Shown: positions 1-11,469 of the stretch, piece by piece
How the letters are laid out: every line of letters starts with the position of its first letter
How positions within the stretch are numbered: the first letter of the stretch is position 1
Position numbers and translations under genes: made by a program
Origin: Callipepla californica brunnescens
Taxonomy: Eukaryota > Chordata > Aves > Galliformes > Odontophoridae
Length of the DNA: 64,000 bases
Reading direction: 5' to 3'
NCBI GenBank assembly: GCA_023055505.1
Contig: JALIRH010000063.1
Span: 1,629,501 to 1,693,500, forward strand
Notes under the pieces: generated by a model
Seen by the model: only the letters and a program-made list of their open reading frames with translations
Databases searched by the model: none
Told to the model about the DNA's origin: nothing

Positions 1-1950
1 CCCACAAGGTGTGTCCCTTCCTGGGTTGTCATCTGAAAGATGCATGAGAAACACCCACTGACCGCAGAAGAGAATAAATAGCTGAAGGGACAAAGGTGAC
101 AGCTGTACAAACATATTTCCAATGCCAGGTTTATCCAGAACAGCAAAATATTTGTTTCTTAGCCTTTGGGAGCCAGCAGATACGGTCCTTCCACATCCAA
201 GAAAAATGAAAGGCACAGCATTCCAAAATCACAAAAAAGCCAAAAATCTAGTAAAACAAAGAAGTCAGCTTCTGCCTGCGGCAGAATTTACGAAACCCCT
301 TGACACGGCTTGAAAGGCTGGGTTCGTTTTGGTTTCTGTTTTTCTACCTCCTGGCACGTGCCTGCAAACACTTGGGCAGAACTCTGTTTTAGCGTTCAAA
401 TTACAAAGCATCCGTGGTGTGTTTGACACAGCTCCAAGTCAGCAGTGGCACGCAGGCTTCTCTGTGCTGCAGAGCACACTGACACCAGGATCTGCTGGGA
501 CACAGGCAGCACTGCAACCTCTCCTGCTGCGACCTGGTGCAGAAGGAAGCACTAAAGCATGTAAACAGATGGGTGAAGCTTTGCCTCTGGCATACAAGGG
601 AAAATGAGTTAACTCATTAAACAAAGGAAAAGAGAAGGAAGTAGTTCAGAACAGAAGTGGGGACTCCCTTTAGAAACTGGTTCAGCACCAGTAAGCAACT
701 GGATCCCAATAAGGGCAGAAGAGACCGTGCCGTGCCTTGTGTAGGTACTTGTCAGCAATGCAGCAATAGGTGCTAATGTTTGGCCTATACTAAGATGAAT
801 CTGGAAACCAATTGCTCAAAATTGAGTGTTCTTTGTTGTCTTGCTTTTTTTTGTTGTTGTTTTTTCAACTTATTTGAATACATACCAACTTTCTTCTCCT
901 TTACTTCTCTCACCTCAAACCTTCAGGCTGTCTGTGGATCAGACTACAGGACTCGGAGCAAAAAATTCTGCTGCCTTCCACTGAAACAATTCCTCAATAA
1001 CTCATGAGTGTTCAGTTTGTTGAACCAACTGAGCTGCTGCAAATGAGCATCTGTTTGTAGTTCTGCCCCAAGTTTTTCCGAACGTTCTTATAAGCAATGG
1101 AAATTATTACAGATAAGATCTTAGGAAAACCAAGCAGAGATGGTCAGGAATCCCTCTATGAAGTACTAAAATAAAAGTCCCTCTCTGAGGCAGGGGAAGC
1201 CTGCCTGGGTGACGTGGCACACCTTGAGGTGTCAGAAGGTGCTTGAGCAGCAGTGAAGAAAGACACATTTTATTGTGCAGCAGAAGCGTGGTGAGGACAT
1301 AAAGCAAAAGTTTCACTGTGTCCTAAGACAACTGGACTGTAAAAACCTTGGGGCACTGGCAGCCTCATACAGGTCCAAGGACACATTTCCAGGCAGTAGG
1401 GCAGGCCATCCAAGACAAAACAAGCAGCTGAGACAGCTCAGGGAATAGAAATGTTTCAACTGCTGACCAGACAGCATGAATGCTATGTTACACACTGCAG
1501 TCCTTAGGCCAAACAAGCTCTTTAAGTAATCCTCAGTCAAATACATGCTCTATTTAATCTCGTTTCTCAGGTATTGAGATGCTCTAAGACATGTATGGTT
1601 TAAAATTTCTGAAATCTTCTGAAGTAGATTTGATGGGGGAAGAGAATGTACTTCTGAGAGACAGAGAAGAGCTAAGGAACACCGCCACTTTAGGAAACAG
1701 CAGGAGAAAACCTCAGATTTGTTCCAGAGGAATTTGGGAAGGCTCCTCCAAGAAGGTAAAGCAGCTGACAGCCCAGCTTAAGTGCCTCTAAGTGCAGCAT
1801 AGGAAATAAGCAGGAGACGGAAACCGTGGGGCAATTAGAATACTATGACCTCAGTGCTATGACAGGAACATGGTGGGACAAAACACACAACTGGAATACT
1901 GCAACTGAGAGCTATAAGCTTTTTAGAAGGGACAGGCAGAAACTCAAGGA
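1..1950. other. Non-coding stretch, no gene recognised
   Basis: I see no repeat or gene that I can name here. Open frames are short and have no family resemblance. T-rich and A-rich patches alternate, so the strand bias seen further right is weak in this part. On the minus strand the left edge (about 1-34) follows a plausible acceptor (TTTCAG) and is open in two frames, so an exon of a leftward gene could cross the window boundary. That is only a possibility. Confidence 0.4.
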
Positions 1951-1954
1951 TAGC

Positions 1955-2606
1955 CAAGTTCCAACCCCCACCTGCTGCAGTCAAGGCTGCCAACCACTAG
2001 GTCAAGCACTAAACTGGATTGCCCAGAGCCCCATCCAGCCCAGCTGAGAGCACCTCCAGGGACAGGGCATCACAGCCTCTCTGGGCAGCATGTGCCAGGG
2101 CCTCATCGCTCTCTCAGTGAAAAACCTTCCCTGACACCTAGTCTAAATCTCCCCTCTTTTAGCTCAAAACTATTCCTCCTTGTCCTGTCACTATCTACTT
2201 GCGTAAAAAGTTGATTTTCCTCCTGTTTAAGTATTGTAAAGTCATAGTGAGGTTTCCCTGAAGCCTTCCTTTCTCCAGACTGAAAAAGCCCAGCTCCCTC
2301 AGCCTGTCTTCATAGGAGCACTGCTCCAGCCCTCTGAGCATCCTCATGGCTTCCTCTGGACCCTCTCCTGCAGTTCCACATCTTTCCTGTGTTGAAAGCC
2401 CCAGATCTGGATGCAGTACCCAAGATGGGGTCTCACAAGACCAGAGCAGAGGGGGCCATGTCAAAGGCCTTGGAAAAGTCCAGACAGATGACATCAGTTG
2501 TTCTTCCTTTGCCTGCTGACCGCAGTGCTCCATCACATAAGCCCACCAATTGGTCAGGCACAATCTGCCCTTGGTGAATCCACATTGGCTGGCTTGGATC
2601 ACCTGC
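1955..2606 (-). mobile_element. CR1 LINE fragment with internal deletion
   Basis: The + strand reads as the reverse complement of a CR1 3' region: TCCAACCCCC near 1,960, then stretches matching the CR1 ORF2 C-terminus. The minus-strand frame at 2,195-2,602 contains LRELGFFSLEKGRL, a typical CR1 tail, and FTKGRL from the reverse transcriptase. In the longer copy at 18.7-20.4 kb the corresponding blocks are about 600 bp apart; here they nearly abut at about 2,455. This copy therefore carries an internal deletion and is dead. The subfamily is not assigned. Confidence 0.85.
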
Positions 2607-2780
2607 TCATGCCTTGTGCCTTTTTATTCAAAGGGCAGTGAAGCCCTGGCACTGCTGTCCAGTGAAGCTGTGGGTGCCCATCTGTGAAGGTACCCGAGGC
2701 CAGGCTGAATGAGGTCCTGGGCAGCCAGAGCTGGTGAGGGGCAGGGATTTGGAACCTTAAGGTCCCTTTCAAAGTATTTT
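2607..2780 (+). mobile_element. CR1 LINE 3' end, sense orientation
   Basis: The stretch with AGCCCTGGCACTGCTGTCCAG, GCTGTGGGTGCCCATC, and then AAGGTCCCTTTCAAA near 2,760 is the familiar CR1 3' UTR read in the sense direction. It abuts the oppositely oriented fragment to its left, so this is a composite of two insertions. It has no coding capacity. Confidence 0.8.
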
Positions 2781-2827
2781 AACCCTATGAAGCTAAAGGC
2801 ACAAGGAAAACATAAACACTAACATAC

Positions 2828-2919
2828 CTGATACTGACAGGCTTTCTGCTGTATCCATCATGTTGCTTGCACTGCACCTGAATCGCAGTATGGGAATCCA
2901 TTACCAGAAGAATCAGTCC
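2828..2919 (-). other. Candidate exon of an unidentified leftward gene
   Basis: Read on the minus strand, a 92-nt segment lies between a pyrimidine-rich acceptor (TTTTCATTTTATTGAG) and a good donor (CAG|GTATGTT). It is open in one frame from phase 0 to phase 2: a hydrophobic start (GLILLVM) followed by a polar, basic part with CKQHDGYSRKPVSIR. Its phases fit the candidates at 4,940-4,979 and 6,571-6,662 without a gap. I do not recognise the protein. Open segments of this size with splice-like ends also occur by chance in introns, so this is a hypothesis, supported mainly by the strand composition of the region. Confidence 0.25.
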
Positions 2920-3105
2920 CTCAATAAAATGAAAACATGAAAACAGAAACGTTAAAAAAAAAAGTCACACAAGATTTATACCTCAGTCAGCACTGACTAA
3001 GCTGAATCACTGCCTGACAAACAAGGAAGTGAGAAAACCCTGCATAACAGGTATTTTTATAGGAAGTTTCCTTTTTCATATAGCTTGAGACATTTTAAAT
3101 CAAGA

Positions 3106-3151
3106 TAAGATGTTTCACTTACAGTACAAACAAATAACAAGGAAGTCCCTG
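3106..3151. repeat. 46-bp exact duplicate, left copy
   Basis: This 46-bp block is identical to 6,554-6,599. On the minus strand the right-hand copy covers the last 29 bases of a candidate exon plus its GTAAGTGA donor and the start of the intron. This left copy lacks the rest of that exon. Its right edge runs straight into a short tandem repeat (period 33, about 3,145-3,205, unit beginning GTCCCTGTTA). Confidence 0.9.
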
Positions 3152-4252
3152 TTATTTAATTACAGAATTTAATTACAGTCCCTGTTACTTAATTACAGAA
3201 ATTAAGAAATTAATAATTCTTGATTCAAGAAGCACTGTGCAATAGTCTGTTATTGGAAACTAAATATTCTTCAAAGTTATGCATATATACAGGAGCAAAC
3301 TGACATGTCTTCTAAGTCCAGCTGCTGGACTGTTGACTTATAGTGATAGAAACACTATTTCATGCTTACTTATTTGATAAACAACAGTATAGGTATGAAT
3401 TTATATGGCTAGGACAGTTTGCCCAGTATGCAATTTATTATAGGATTTGCTTGTTTAGATTATAGCACTCACATTTCCCCAAAGAAAAACTTACTTTATT
3501 GGTACAGAAAATCAGACAGTATATATTTAACGGCCTAAGGGATATTGACTTTCACCCTAAAACATCTCACTGACTAAAACATGTATCTGTACTTCACAGG
3601 TGGTGTGGAGGACAGCACATTAACTATTTAGCACACAAAGCAGCACTGCAACAAAGACTGAAACTGGACACAGAATCATCCATATTGGTGAAACCACCAG
3701 AATGGAAAGCCAGGCCAGCAGCACTGCACTGTGTTACGCGTTGGCAATGTAACTTGCATTACCACTTATACTGTTCTTTAATATCGAAGCACCAGAGGAC
3801 TGTCATCAGAATTACCATCATTACAGCTAAATTTATCAGCCTTTGCTGATAATCCTCAGATACAATCCTGATACAATCCTCAGACATCCTCTGTAGATCA
3901 AAACTAATGCTAAATTCAGGCATTTCTTCACTCTTCTACTGAGGAGAGCATCCACCTGACTCAGCAAGGAATCTCAGCAAATTTTAAAGGAAGTGACTGC
4001 ACCACCAAAGTCACAGGTCAGAACTGTCACCAACTGCATTAAACTTCTCCATCAGCTTTCGCTTTTATCTCCAGCTCAGTCTGGCAACTCACTGTACAGC
4101 ACACTAGTTCTACTGATTATGAAACCTCTGTCCAGTCACGAGATTTGCTACCAGATTTTACTGGCACTAATTAAAAAAAAACAACTTTCATTTTTACTAA
4201 GTCAGTTTCATTAAAATTATGTATTGCTAAGCAAGTATATTAGTTCCTTTTG

Positions 4253-4270
4253 AAAAAAAAAAAAAAAAAA
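4253..4270 (+). repeat. Poly(A) tract
   Basis: An uninterrupted run of 18 A. No retroelement body is evident next to it, so it is simple low-complexity sequence. Confidence 0.9.
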
Positions 4271-4939
4271 GAGTATGTCAATACACAGGCACCAGAGGAC
4301 AGCACAAGGCTTTTTTGGTGATTTGGACAGACAGGGTAAAGCAAATGTAGTTCAGTTTTAATCTGACTGAAGTTCATAAAGTTTATTCCCACCAACCTTC
4401 AACTTTCAGAGGAAAAACATATTTCTCTATTGACTTCTACACCTTAACAGCCTGTAGAAACTAGATGAAAACCACAGTTTTTATTATCAATGTCCCAGTT
4501 GAACACTGGCAGACTCTGAGTGAAGGACTATACAAATTCCTCGGAGCTCTTTGAAATGCATGTGAGTGAGATGAGATTTTAGTGACTTGCTGTAGATAGT
4601 CATGTAGCATTAAATAAATTTTTTGTCTAGGAAATCCTTAGAATAAATGAAGCTTTTTTATTTCAAATATCTATTGTTTAAAGTGAGTATGAGAATTATC
4701 CATCATTTCACTCGATTCATTCCTGAAGAACCCTGGAGCTGCACATTCAGTACTAAGAAGCCACAAGTAAATGGACAGGTCACAGGTAGTGTAAAGAAAT
4801 AAAAGGCTTTGCCTAGTTCTGTATAGATGCGTTTCCAAGAAAGAGACACAACAGTGTGTCAGTAGTTCTTACATCTGTGATATCAAGACACTCTGGGGTT
4901 TACATTTTTTTATTCGCCGGAAGAAAACTATTTTCTTAC

Positions 4940-4979
4940 CAGGAAGAAAACATGTGAAATCTGTAGCCAGCAAAATCCA
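4940..4979 (-). other. Candidate 40-nt exon of an unidentified leftward gene
   Basis: On the minus strand the acceptor AAGTCCTTCCTTAG and the donor CTG|GTAAGAAA bracket 40 nt open in all three frames. In the frame that joins the neighbouring candidates (entry phase 2, exit phase 0) it reads GFCWLQISHVFFL. With the ends of its neighbours this would make a hydrophobic stretch of about 28 residues, long enough for one membrane helix. It is very short and openness in every frame is uninformative, so the support is the phase match only. Confidence 0.15.
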
Positions 4980-6553
4980 CTAAGGAAGGACTTGGGCTGG
5001 ACTTTTTGTCCTGCTCTATAGATTTATTTGTCCTAAATCTCTCCCTACACCCTTATAGATCTCTTCAATCAGCTTCACTCCTTACTTACATCCCTTAACC
5101 GCAGTCACTCACCTGCCCCTTTACCAAAGGCCATCTTTCCTTTTGATTTACGTGAGCCTCTCCCAGAATAAGCACACAACCAAGGTTTAAGAAACTATAG
5201 TGTACCACCTATTCCATGCCATTGTCTGCATTATTCAATCATACATTCTACTTTCTCTTTTCCCCCGGAAGGCTGTCGTGTTTTGCTTTTTTTCAAATCA
5301 TTCATTTTCTGAACTCACACAGAGTTGGTGACAAGGACTCCTTTCCAGGTACAGTTACAGTAAGCAATATCAATAACCGAAGATTGTTCTCCTGAAAACT
5401 CAGATGTCAAATTCAGATTACTGAATAAGAACATCAGCTATCGTGTAAGAGAAGTTTCTACCTACCACAGCTGCAGGACAGAGGCATCAAGCTATGACCC
5501 AAACACACTCCAAACATTTAGAAAACAAGGGATCCCTGCTTTTCATAGTTTAGATGCAACTTTTTTCTAATAACTTGAACAGCAAAATGATCAGCTGTGA
5601 TGCTTTGTCAGTTTCAAGCTGAAATTTGACAATCATTTGGCAACACGTGTGAAAGCAAACACAAGAGGGAAGAATCACATAATGAAAAATGTATTCTTCC
5701 ACACTTCTGCGATGTTTAATCCAGTTAGAATGCAGTGTCCTGATTTTTTTTTTCCCTATAGTCTATTGAATTTACTACTTCTGTTTATAGTAAAGCACTA
5801 AGAGAAAATAAAAGGGTTCACATGACAAGTGTACTCGGTAAAGAACATAATAGGATTAGGAAAACAGTAGCATTCCTTGTTAAACAATCATCTTGCTCCC
5901 TATTTACGAAGCTCAGATTTTACTTGGGCTATTTAGGAAAGCACCTTACAGAACAGCAGCTGGTCACGAGTAGAAGGGATGGAAAACAAGGACACATAGA
6001 TCAGGCCTCAAGTGCAAGAACAGATGAACTCCTTTCACCTCTGCTGTGCACTATGGAAAAAAAATATATATATATATATTTGAACTATTACAGTGTACTC
6101 ACTCAAAGGAAATATTCCACTCAGTACCTCAAAGCCTTATTCAACAACAACGAAAAAGGAACCAAATAGTGACAGAATCACAAAAACCTTGGAAAGAACA
6201 TAAGACAAGGAAAAGAAACAATAATATGGATGCAGAAGAAAAAAAACCCTCAAATTTAAATGAGATTCAATACTCTGATACATCAAGAATAACACACTTC
6301 AAGATGTCTAATTACACTGACATCCCTTAGCTGGGAAATGAATACAGCTCCTTCTACTTCTTTCCTGATATCAAAGACAAACTTGATTTACTTTCTCCTG
6401 CAGGTACATTTGTAACAATACAAGACTGTTTCCCAAACAGCAAAATGAGAACTGTGAATGCTGCCCTGTATTTCCATTTGATTTGATTGTGTTACATTAA
6501 TACATGCCTGTGCAGCACTGCTTTCATCTGATTCTCTTCTGGGAGTGTCATTT

Positions 6554-6599
6554 TAAGATGTTTCACTTACAGTACAAACAAATAACAAGGAAGTCCCTG
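6554..6599. repeat. 46-bp exact duplicate, right copy
   Basis: Identical to 3,106-3,151, in the same orientation, about 3.4 kb apart. It straddles the 3' end and donor (ACT|GTAAGTGA on the minus strand) of the candidate exon 6,571-6,662. The exon continues beyond this copy only on the right side, so this is probably the source and the left copy the derivative. Confidence 0.9.
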
Positions 6600-6662
6600 A
6601 TGCATGGCATTTTGCCTATAGATACTGTTTGCCTTCACAGAGCCCTGCATTCCTTCATGTCC
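6571..6662 (-). other. Candidate exon of an unidentified leftward gene
   Basis: Minus-strand 92-nt segment between an acceptor (GCAAATAGACTCTAG) and a near-consensus donor (ACT|GTAAGTGA). One full-length frame, phase 0 to 2, begins GHEGMQGSVKANSIYRQNAM and ends with the hydrophobic LPCYLFVL. The phase matches the 40-nt candidate at 4,940. The family is not recognised. Confidence is low because the acceptor has a modest pyrimidine tract and no homologue is known to me. Confidence 0.22.
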
Positions 6663-6956
6663 CTAGAGTCTATTTGCATGAATGATTTTGAATTTGAAGT
6701 TCCTTACCTGTACTTTACATACGTCTGAGCTGATACAGCACAGTAACCTAGCATGTTCTTCTAGACTTCAGCACTTTGAAATGAAGTGTTCACCGGATGC
6801 AGCTCAGCGTTCTACAATTGCTCTTTCTAACATTTTTCCCAAAGCAAAAAACATTTCTGTTTCTCATTATGAGGAACACTGACCCTTGAAGGTAAGTGCG
6901 ATCAAGTACTTCAAACATTTCACCTGAGCAATCTGCAATGGTGTGCAGTGTTCTTA

Positions 6957-6999
6957 CTCTTACTGTTCTGTCTTACTCTTACTGTCAGAACAGTAAGAG
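6957..6999. repeat. Perfect 14-bp inverted repeat (hairpin)
   Basis: Arms CTCTTACTGTTCTG (6,957-6,970) and CAGAACAGTAAGAG (6,986-6,999) are exact reverse complements around a 15-nt spacer. The spacer itself repeats CTTACTCTTACTGT, also found at 6,953-6,966, giving a 19-bp period. The structure is direct and inverted repeat combined, as local template switching can produce. Confidence 0.9.
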
Positions 7000-9900
7000 C
7001 CTTTCCACAAAGCTGTGCTTTTCAGATGCTGCTCTTTGTCTTGGAACTCCTACGAAAAGCCTGGAAAGCCAAGTATTTTAGGACCCCACTTGAACACTGC
7101 CTGAATTGTATCGTAACTTCTTCTGGAACAATCAGTGGTCCCGACCAGTTTTAAGTTACCGACGTTATAAATGACAGCTCATATACTAGTAACAAGCAGA
7201 GAACAAAGTCACAAGCGACTGCAGAGGTCTGAGCACCCATTCCATTCCTGCACTCCATACAACGCTTAACATATTTCACTCAAATAAATAAAAAACAAAA
7301 AGTAACACATAACTAAATAATACATAAAAATCTGATGCTAAAAAAAAGGAGGAAAATGTCAATTTACTTCATGTTCTACAAAGGTCCTTCATATATTACA
7401 GGCTACTCTGAAATGCAAGTTGACAAGCAACTAGGCATCATATTCTGGATCACTCCTGAACAGCAGCAGCTAGGAACCTCCACAAATTCAGCTACTGCAG
7501 ACCCACGTGTGGTTTCTTTATCTTTGCAGTTCTACTTGCCCTGCAGCTGAACTTAAATCTATTAATATATAACAGTAAGTGTAGATTTCCTCTAGAGACA
7601 GAAATGAGCTTAAAACAACAGGTAACTGGTTCTATTTTCATCTTACAGAGAAAGAAAGCGATCACATAACAGCTCTCCCCGTCTCCATATATCTTATCTT
7701 CCAAAACACACTCCAACTTACTGGGCTCACAGAAGACAATTTATCCCAGAGGGAGCACAATATTAGTGCAACCAGCTTTCCTCATTTTCAGTGTTAAATA
7801 AAATACAAATCAGAACCCCAAAGAACAGGATGTTTCTCTCAAATATATTCTGAAATAACAAAAATCTTTAGAAAGCAAGGTACAGACTCATGTAAACAAA
7901 CAAACTCATGAAAACGAAGAAACCAGCACAAGGAAAACAATTAAACTGCTACCCAGGTCATATCAGTTAACAGTCTTCATAATCCTAAGTAAGATTATTT
8001 GAATTTTCTAACCTTTCAAATAAGAATGGCCAAAAATACACAGATCTAGATATGTTGGTCATAGTCTGAAACAATACTCCATTAAACGATCTGTTAAAAG
8101 TGAAGGTTTGTGTGGAAGCATTAGCCATCCCAGCGGGTACCAGCAAAGCAGCTTCCCTCAGCAGTGCAGCTATACTGCAGTGCTCTCACACTAATGCTCT
8201 CTAAGGCCCCAACATGTACACATGCACCAATATATGCTTAGATGAAGACAGCCCCCACCTTTACTGAACTGGACTGTTTCCTTCTCACTGGGGTAACAGC
8301 ATATTCAGAGAGTAAAGCAAAAGCGAGCCCAGCCTTTTCAATTTACTCCGTGTGACAGCTAAGAAATTCTTTCCACCAGCTTCTGCCTGCAGTAAGACAA
8401 TTAAATTGCCTATTGAATTGTCTACGTGTTAATCAGTACTGGGAAGCAAGACAAGCTGGTGCTCAGCTCTGAGCTGTACTGAACTTCAGGGAAGTACTTT
8501 ACAAGCTTTTCCCTGTCATGGTGAAACTTACAGCACCTTGCAGAATGAAACTTGGGAAATTAGGTACAGTTTAATGTACCGCATATGAAAGTAAAATCCA
8601 CCATAATGCACATCCACATACATCTGGAAAGGACAGATTTTCAACAGGAATCTTCATATGAAGTTTGGGATGCCACTGTGCTGGAGTAGCACGTCTTAAG
8701 AGTAATGACTTGCAGTGTCTCTACAAAATAGATCTCAGTATATGTGAGTTTCTCTTCACAGTAGCAGTACCATGCAGGCACTCTAACTAGCTTTTCCATC
8801 TAAACCACATATTCCAACATCACCGATTTATTAACTTCTCAGGAAACAGACCTGCTATTGAACTTTGCGCCAAGGCCTAAAGTCACGTAATATTTTTAGG
8901 CTCTGAACAATAGCTTTGTGCTTCTGTCAAAAAGAGAAAAACAGAGGGATCTGGAATGACTCTTTGTCATGGTACAATTTAAGACACAAAATTATAATTC
9001 CACGCTGTCAAGCAGAGGCTAAGAGATTCTTTAGTTTCTTTGATGTCCCTGCAGTATTCTCAAGGAAGTGTTCTGTAACTTCCTGGTAGCAAAGCAATGA
9101 AGAAAAGAGAGTACCCTTCCAGCACCAAATCGCGACCTGAAAGGACTTTGTTTGGTGAGGTTTTCTTTAATTCCTGTTACTAAAGCACAGGATGCACTTT
9201 GCCAAAGCTGAAATGTTACTGGTATTAGAAAGCGGATTAAATCCAAAAGGCAATTATGCCTGGTGCCCAAGGAAGCGTCCATCAATATGCAAAAGCAGTT
9301 AATATCTGAGAGAGCAATTAGTTTGTCCTGAACGGGAGAGCATTCCAGCTGACCTTCTCATAGTCGTTGGTCATCACATTTCTCAAAGAAAAAAAACAAC
9401 TGCAGATTTTTCTCCACCCTCACAGCAGTATCATAGAATGGATTTCTGGGCCAGCTACACGAGCTCCTTTAGAACTTGTTCAAGAGCTCTTGAACATAGA
9501 AAAAAACAAAGGTTTGTCAAAAGCATTTAAGCTGTCAGAAAGTTCTCAACGCATTTGCCAACTTAAACAATTTTTGTTTGATTTTCTAAGTGAGTGATGT
9601 CACATTAGCAGGTACAATTATCACTTTGCCTTTCTATTTCATTATTGGTCAGCATAACAAATCAGGCTGATTCTTCTATGCCACATTCCTGTGTCACTGC
9701 AGCCAGTGTGCTACCTCCCTAGTGGAAAGAAACCCTTTTGTGTACTTTAGAAACACAGAGCTCATAAACATTTCTGTTGACAAACCATATTCTGAAATAT
9801 TAACTTTGTTGTTAACGACTCAGACAATCAACAGATGATGTGCCACTGGCAGATGAACACTGTCATACATAAGTATTTTACACAGTTAGATGTAGTAAGA

Positions 9901-10439
9901 ATGCAAGTAACGAGCAAGTCCCTCAAAATGAAAAGGCATTATGCCTTAAGAAAGATGAAATCACATTTTACATGTTTGTCACTATTTAGTTAGCATCAGG
10001 TAAACACAAGCAAAAAGCATACCAAATATCTTTCTTCTGTGTGAAAATCCCAGTAATGACAGCAAGTTTGTTTGAATTGCCCCCACCAGCAATCCCAATC
10101 ACTTCAGGTATCCAGAATTTCTGGCCATCTGTCTTTTCGGAACAGACCAAACCCAGTTATTTGGAAAATGTCACTTAAACATACTACCACAGTTGTCCAG
10201 TGCAACAAATGTGATGTAACAATACCCAAAATGATGGGTAGCATCTACCCCTATATCCAGACCCTCTGCTTGAAATCAAAAAGCACACAGGCTCAGTACT
10301 ATGGACAAATAAAAATGTTTAAATGAACAGCCAGAATGCAAGAAATGAACAACGGATGTTCAGCATACATGAACCTCACCATATACCAGAATGACTAAGA
10401 TCCACCAGTCACTCTGGAAAGAGACTTCTTCTGCAGGCA

Positions 10440-10705
10440 GATAGCAACAGGACAAAGTGGAACACTTCTCAACTAAAAGAGGGGAGACTGAGGTGAGATG
10501 TTAGGGGAAAATTCTTTACTCAGAGGGGAGTGAGGCACTGGCACTGCTGCCCAGAGCTGTGGGTGCACATCCCTGGAAGTGCCCCAGGCCATGGAGGGGC
10601 CCGGGGCAGCCTGAGCTGGGGGGCAGCCAGCCCACAGCAGGGGTGGGGCTCAGAGGTCCCTTCCAACCCAACTGTGCTGTGGTTCTGTGATAGTTAACTA
10701 TTCTG
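10440..10705 (+). mobile_element. CR1 LINE 3' end, sense orientation
   Basis: Starts around GGACAAAGTGG and GAGGGGAGACTGAGGTGAGA and continues through GAGGCACTGGCACTGCTGCC and CCAGGCCATGGAGGGGCC to GGTCCCTTCCAACCCAACTG. The end at about 10,685-10,715 has a duplicated TTCTGTGATAGTTAA motif, like the short terminal repeats that close CR1 copies. It contains 3' UTR only and no reverse transcriptase. Confidence 0.9.
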
Positions 10706-11265
10706 TGATAGTTAAAGGCAGTACAATTAAGCATATGACTAAGTCATGTTTTAAAATAAAGTGCCAATTTATATGTCTTGGCATTTGCTACATACTATTA
10801 ATCTTTTCAATCATTGTGCATTCAAGTAGGTGGAATATATATGCTTTGCAGGAAATTCCATGATAACTTATCATAAATGAATTTTACCACCTACCATACC
10901 ATCAAGTTTCTGTTGTGCCTACACAGTTGTTCACTCAAGCTATTTAACTCATTTCTTACTAAAGCATTTCAACTCCGGCACTGTACTTCTTCTAAAACCT
11001 GGTAAGCATCTACAAGGAATTCACTTCAGAAGAATCAAACACTCTTGCGTTTTTAGTTTGTAATGACTGTGCTCACATGCTTCTATTTTATTAATACCTT
11101 TTGAAAATTATTCACTGTTTGTTTACCTGCCTCGATTATAATACTTTATCATAAAGATGTGATTTTATTTTTTAATCTCTATTTAATCTAAGCATCCCAT
11201 CATCTGAAGAATAGCTTGCATTAAAAATATATTAACATTCAAATGATAAAGCCTGCAGTACTCAC

Positions 11266-11307
11266 AATTTCTTCTCTACACGTCTTGACTTTTCATCTTC
11301 TTTGCCT
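11266..11307 (-). other. Candidate 42-nt exon of an unidentified leftward gene
   Basis: Minus strand: good acceptor (TGTTTTTATTTTGGTACAG) and strong donor (ATT|GTGAGTACT). Only one of three frames is open; it reads GKEDEKSRRVEKK, phase 2 to 2, so its length is a multiple of three. The charged composition resembles a small cassette exon. No homology is recognised, and an exon this small carries little statistical weight. Confidence 0.2.
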
Positions 11308-11469
11308 CTGTACCAAAATAAAAACAATTTGCACTTGCACACAATGGATTACACCAACCAGTTCAAAATAGCACTCCTGTTTTGTCACAGATCTCAACTA
11401 ATGATGATTCACAGATTAAAAAAAGCAATTAAGAAGATAATTAGCTATTCTCAGCAGATTTAGTTTCTC

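Larger units (their letters stand above)
2781..10430. other. AT-rich, A-rich DNA; possible intron of a leftward unit
   Basis: Apart from the listed candidate exons and small repeats I see no gene here. The + strand has many A runs, for example 4,253-4,270, and an A7(TA)n tract at about 6,057-6,081. T runs are much fewer. This bias is the opposite of the PRKCD intron further right. No CR1 element is obvious between 2.8 and 10.4 kb. The six-frame open stretches (such as 5,822-6,169 and 9,031-9,285 minus) resemble nothing I know. Confidence 0.5.

Noticed and set aside
9031..9285. 84-codon minus-strand frame with a possible acceptor inside (TAACATTTCAG)
   Set aside because: Part of it (LWQSASCALVTGIKENLTKQ) looks protein-like, but the donor is weak and the phases do not join the other candidates, so it was not listed as an exon.
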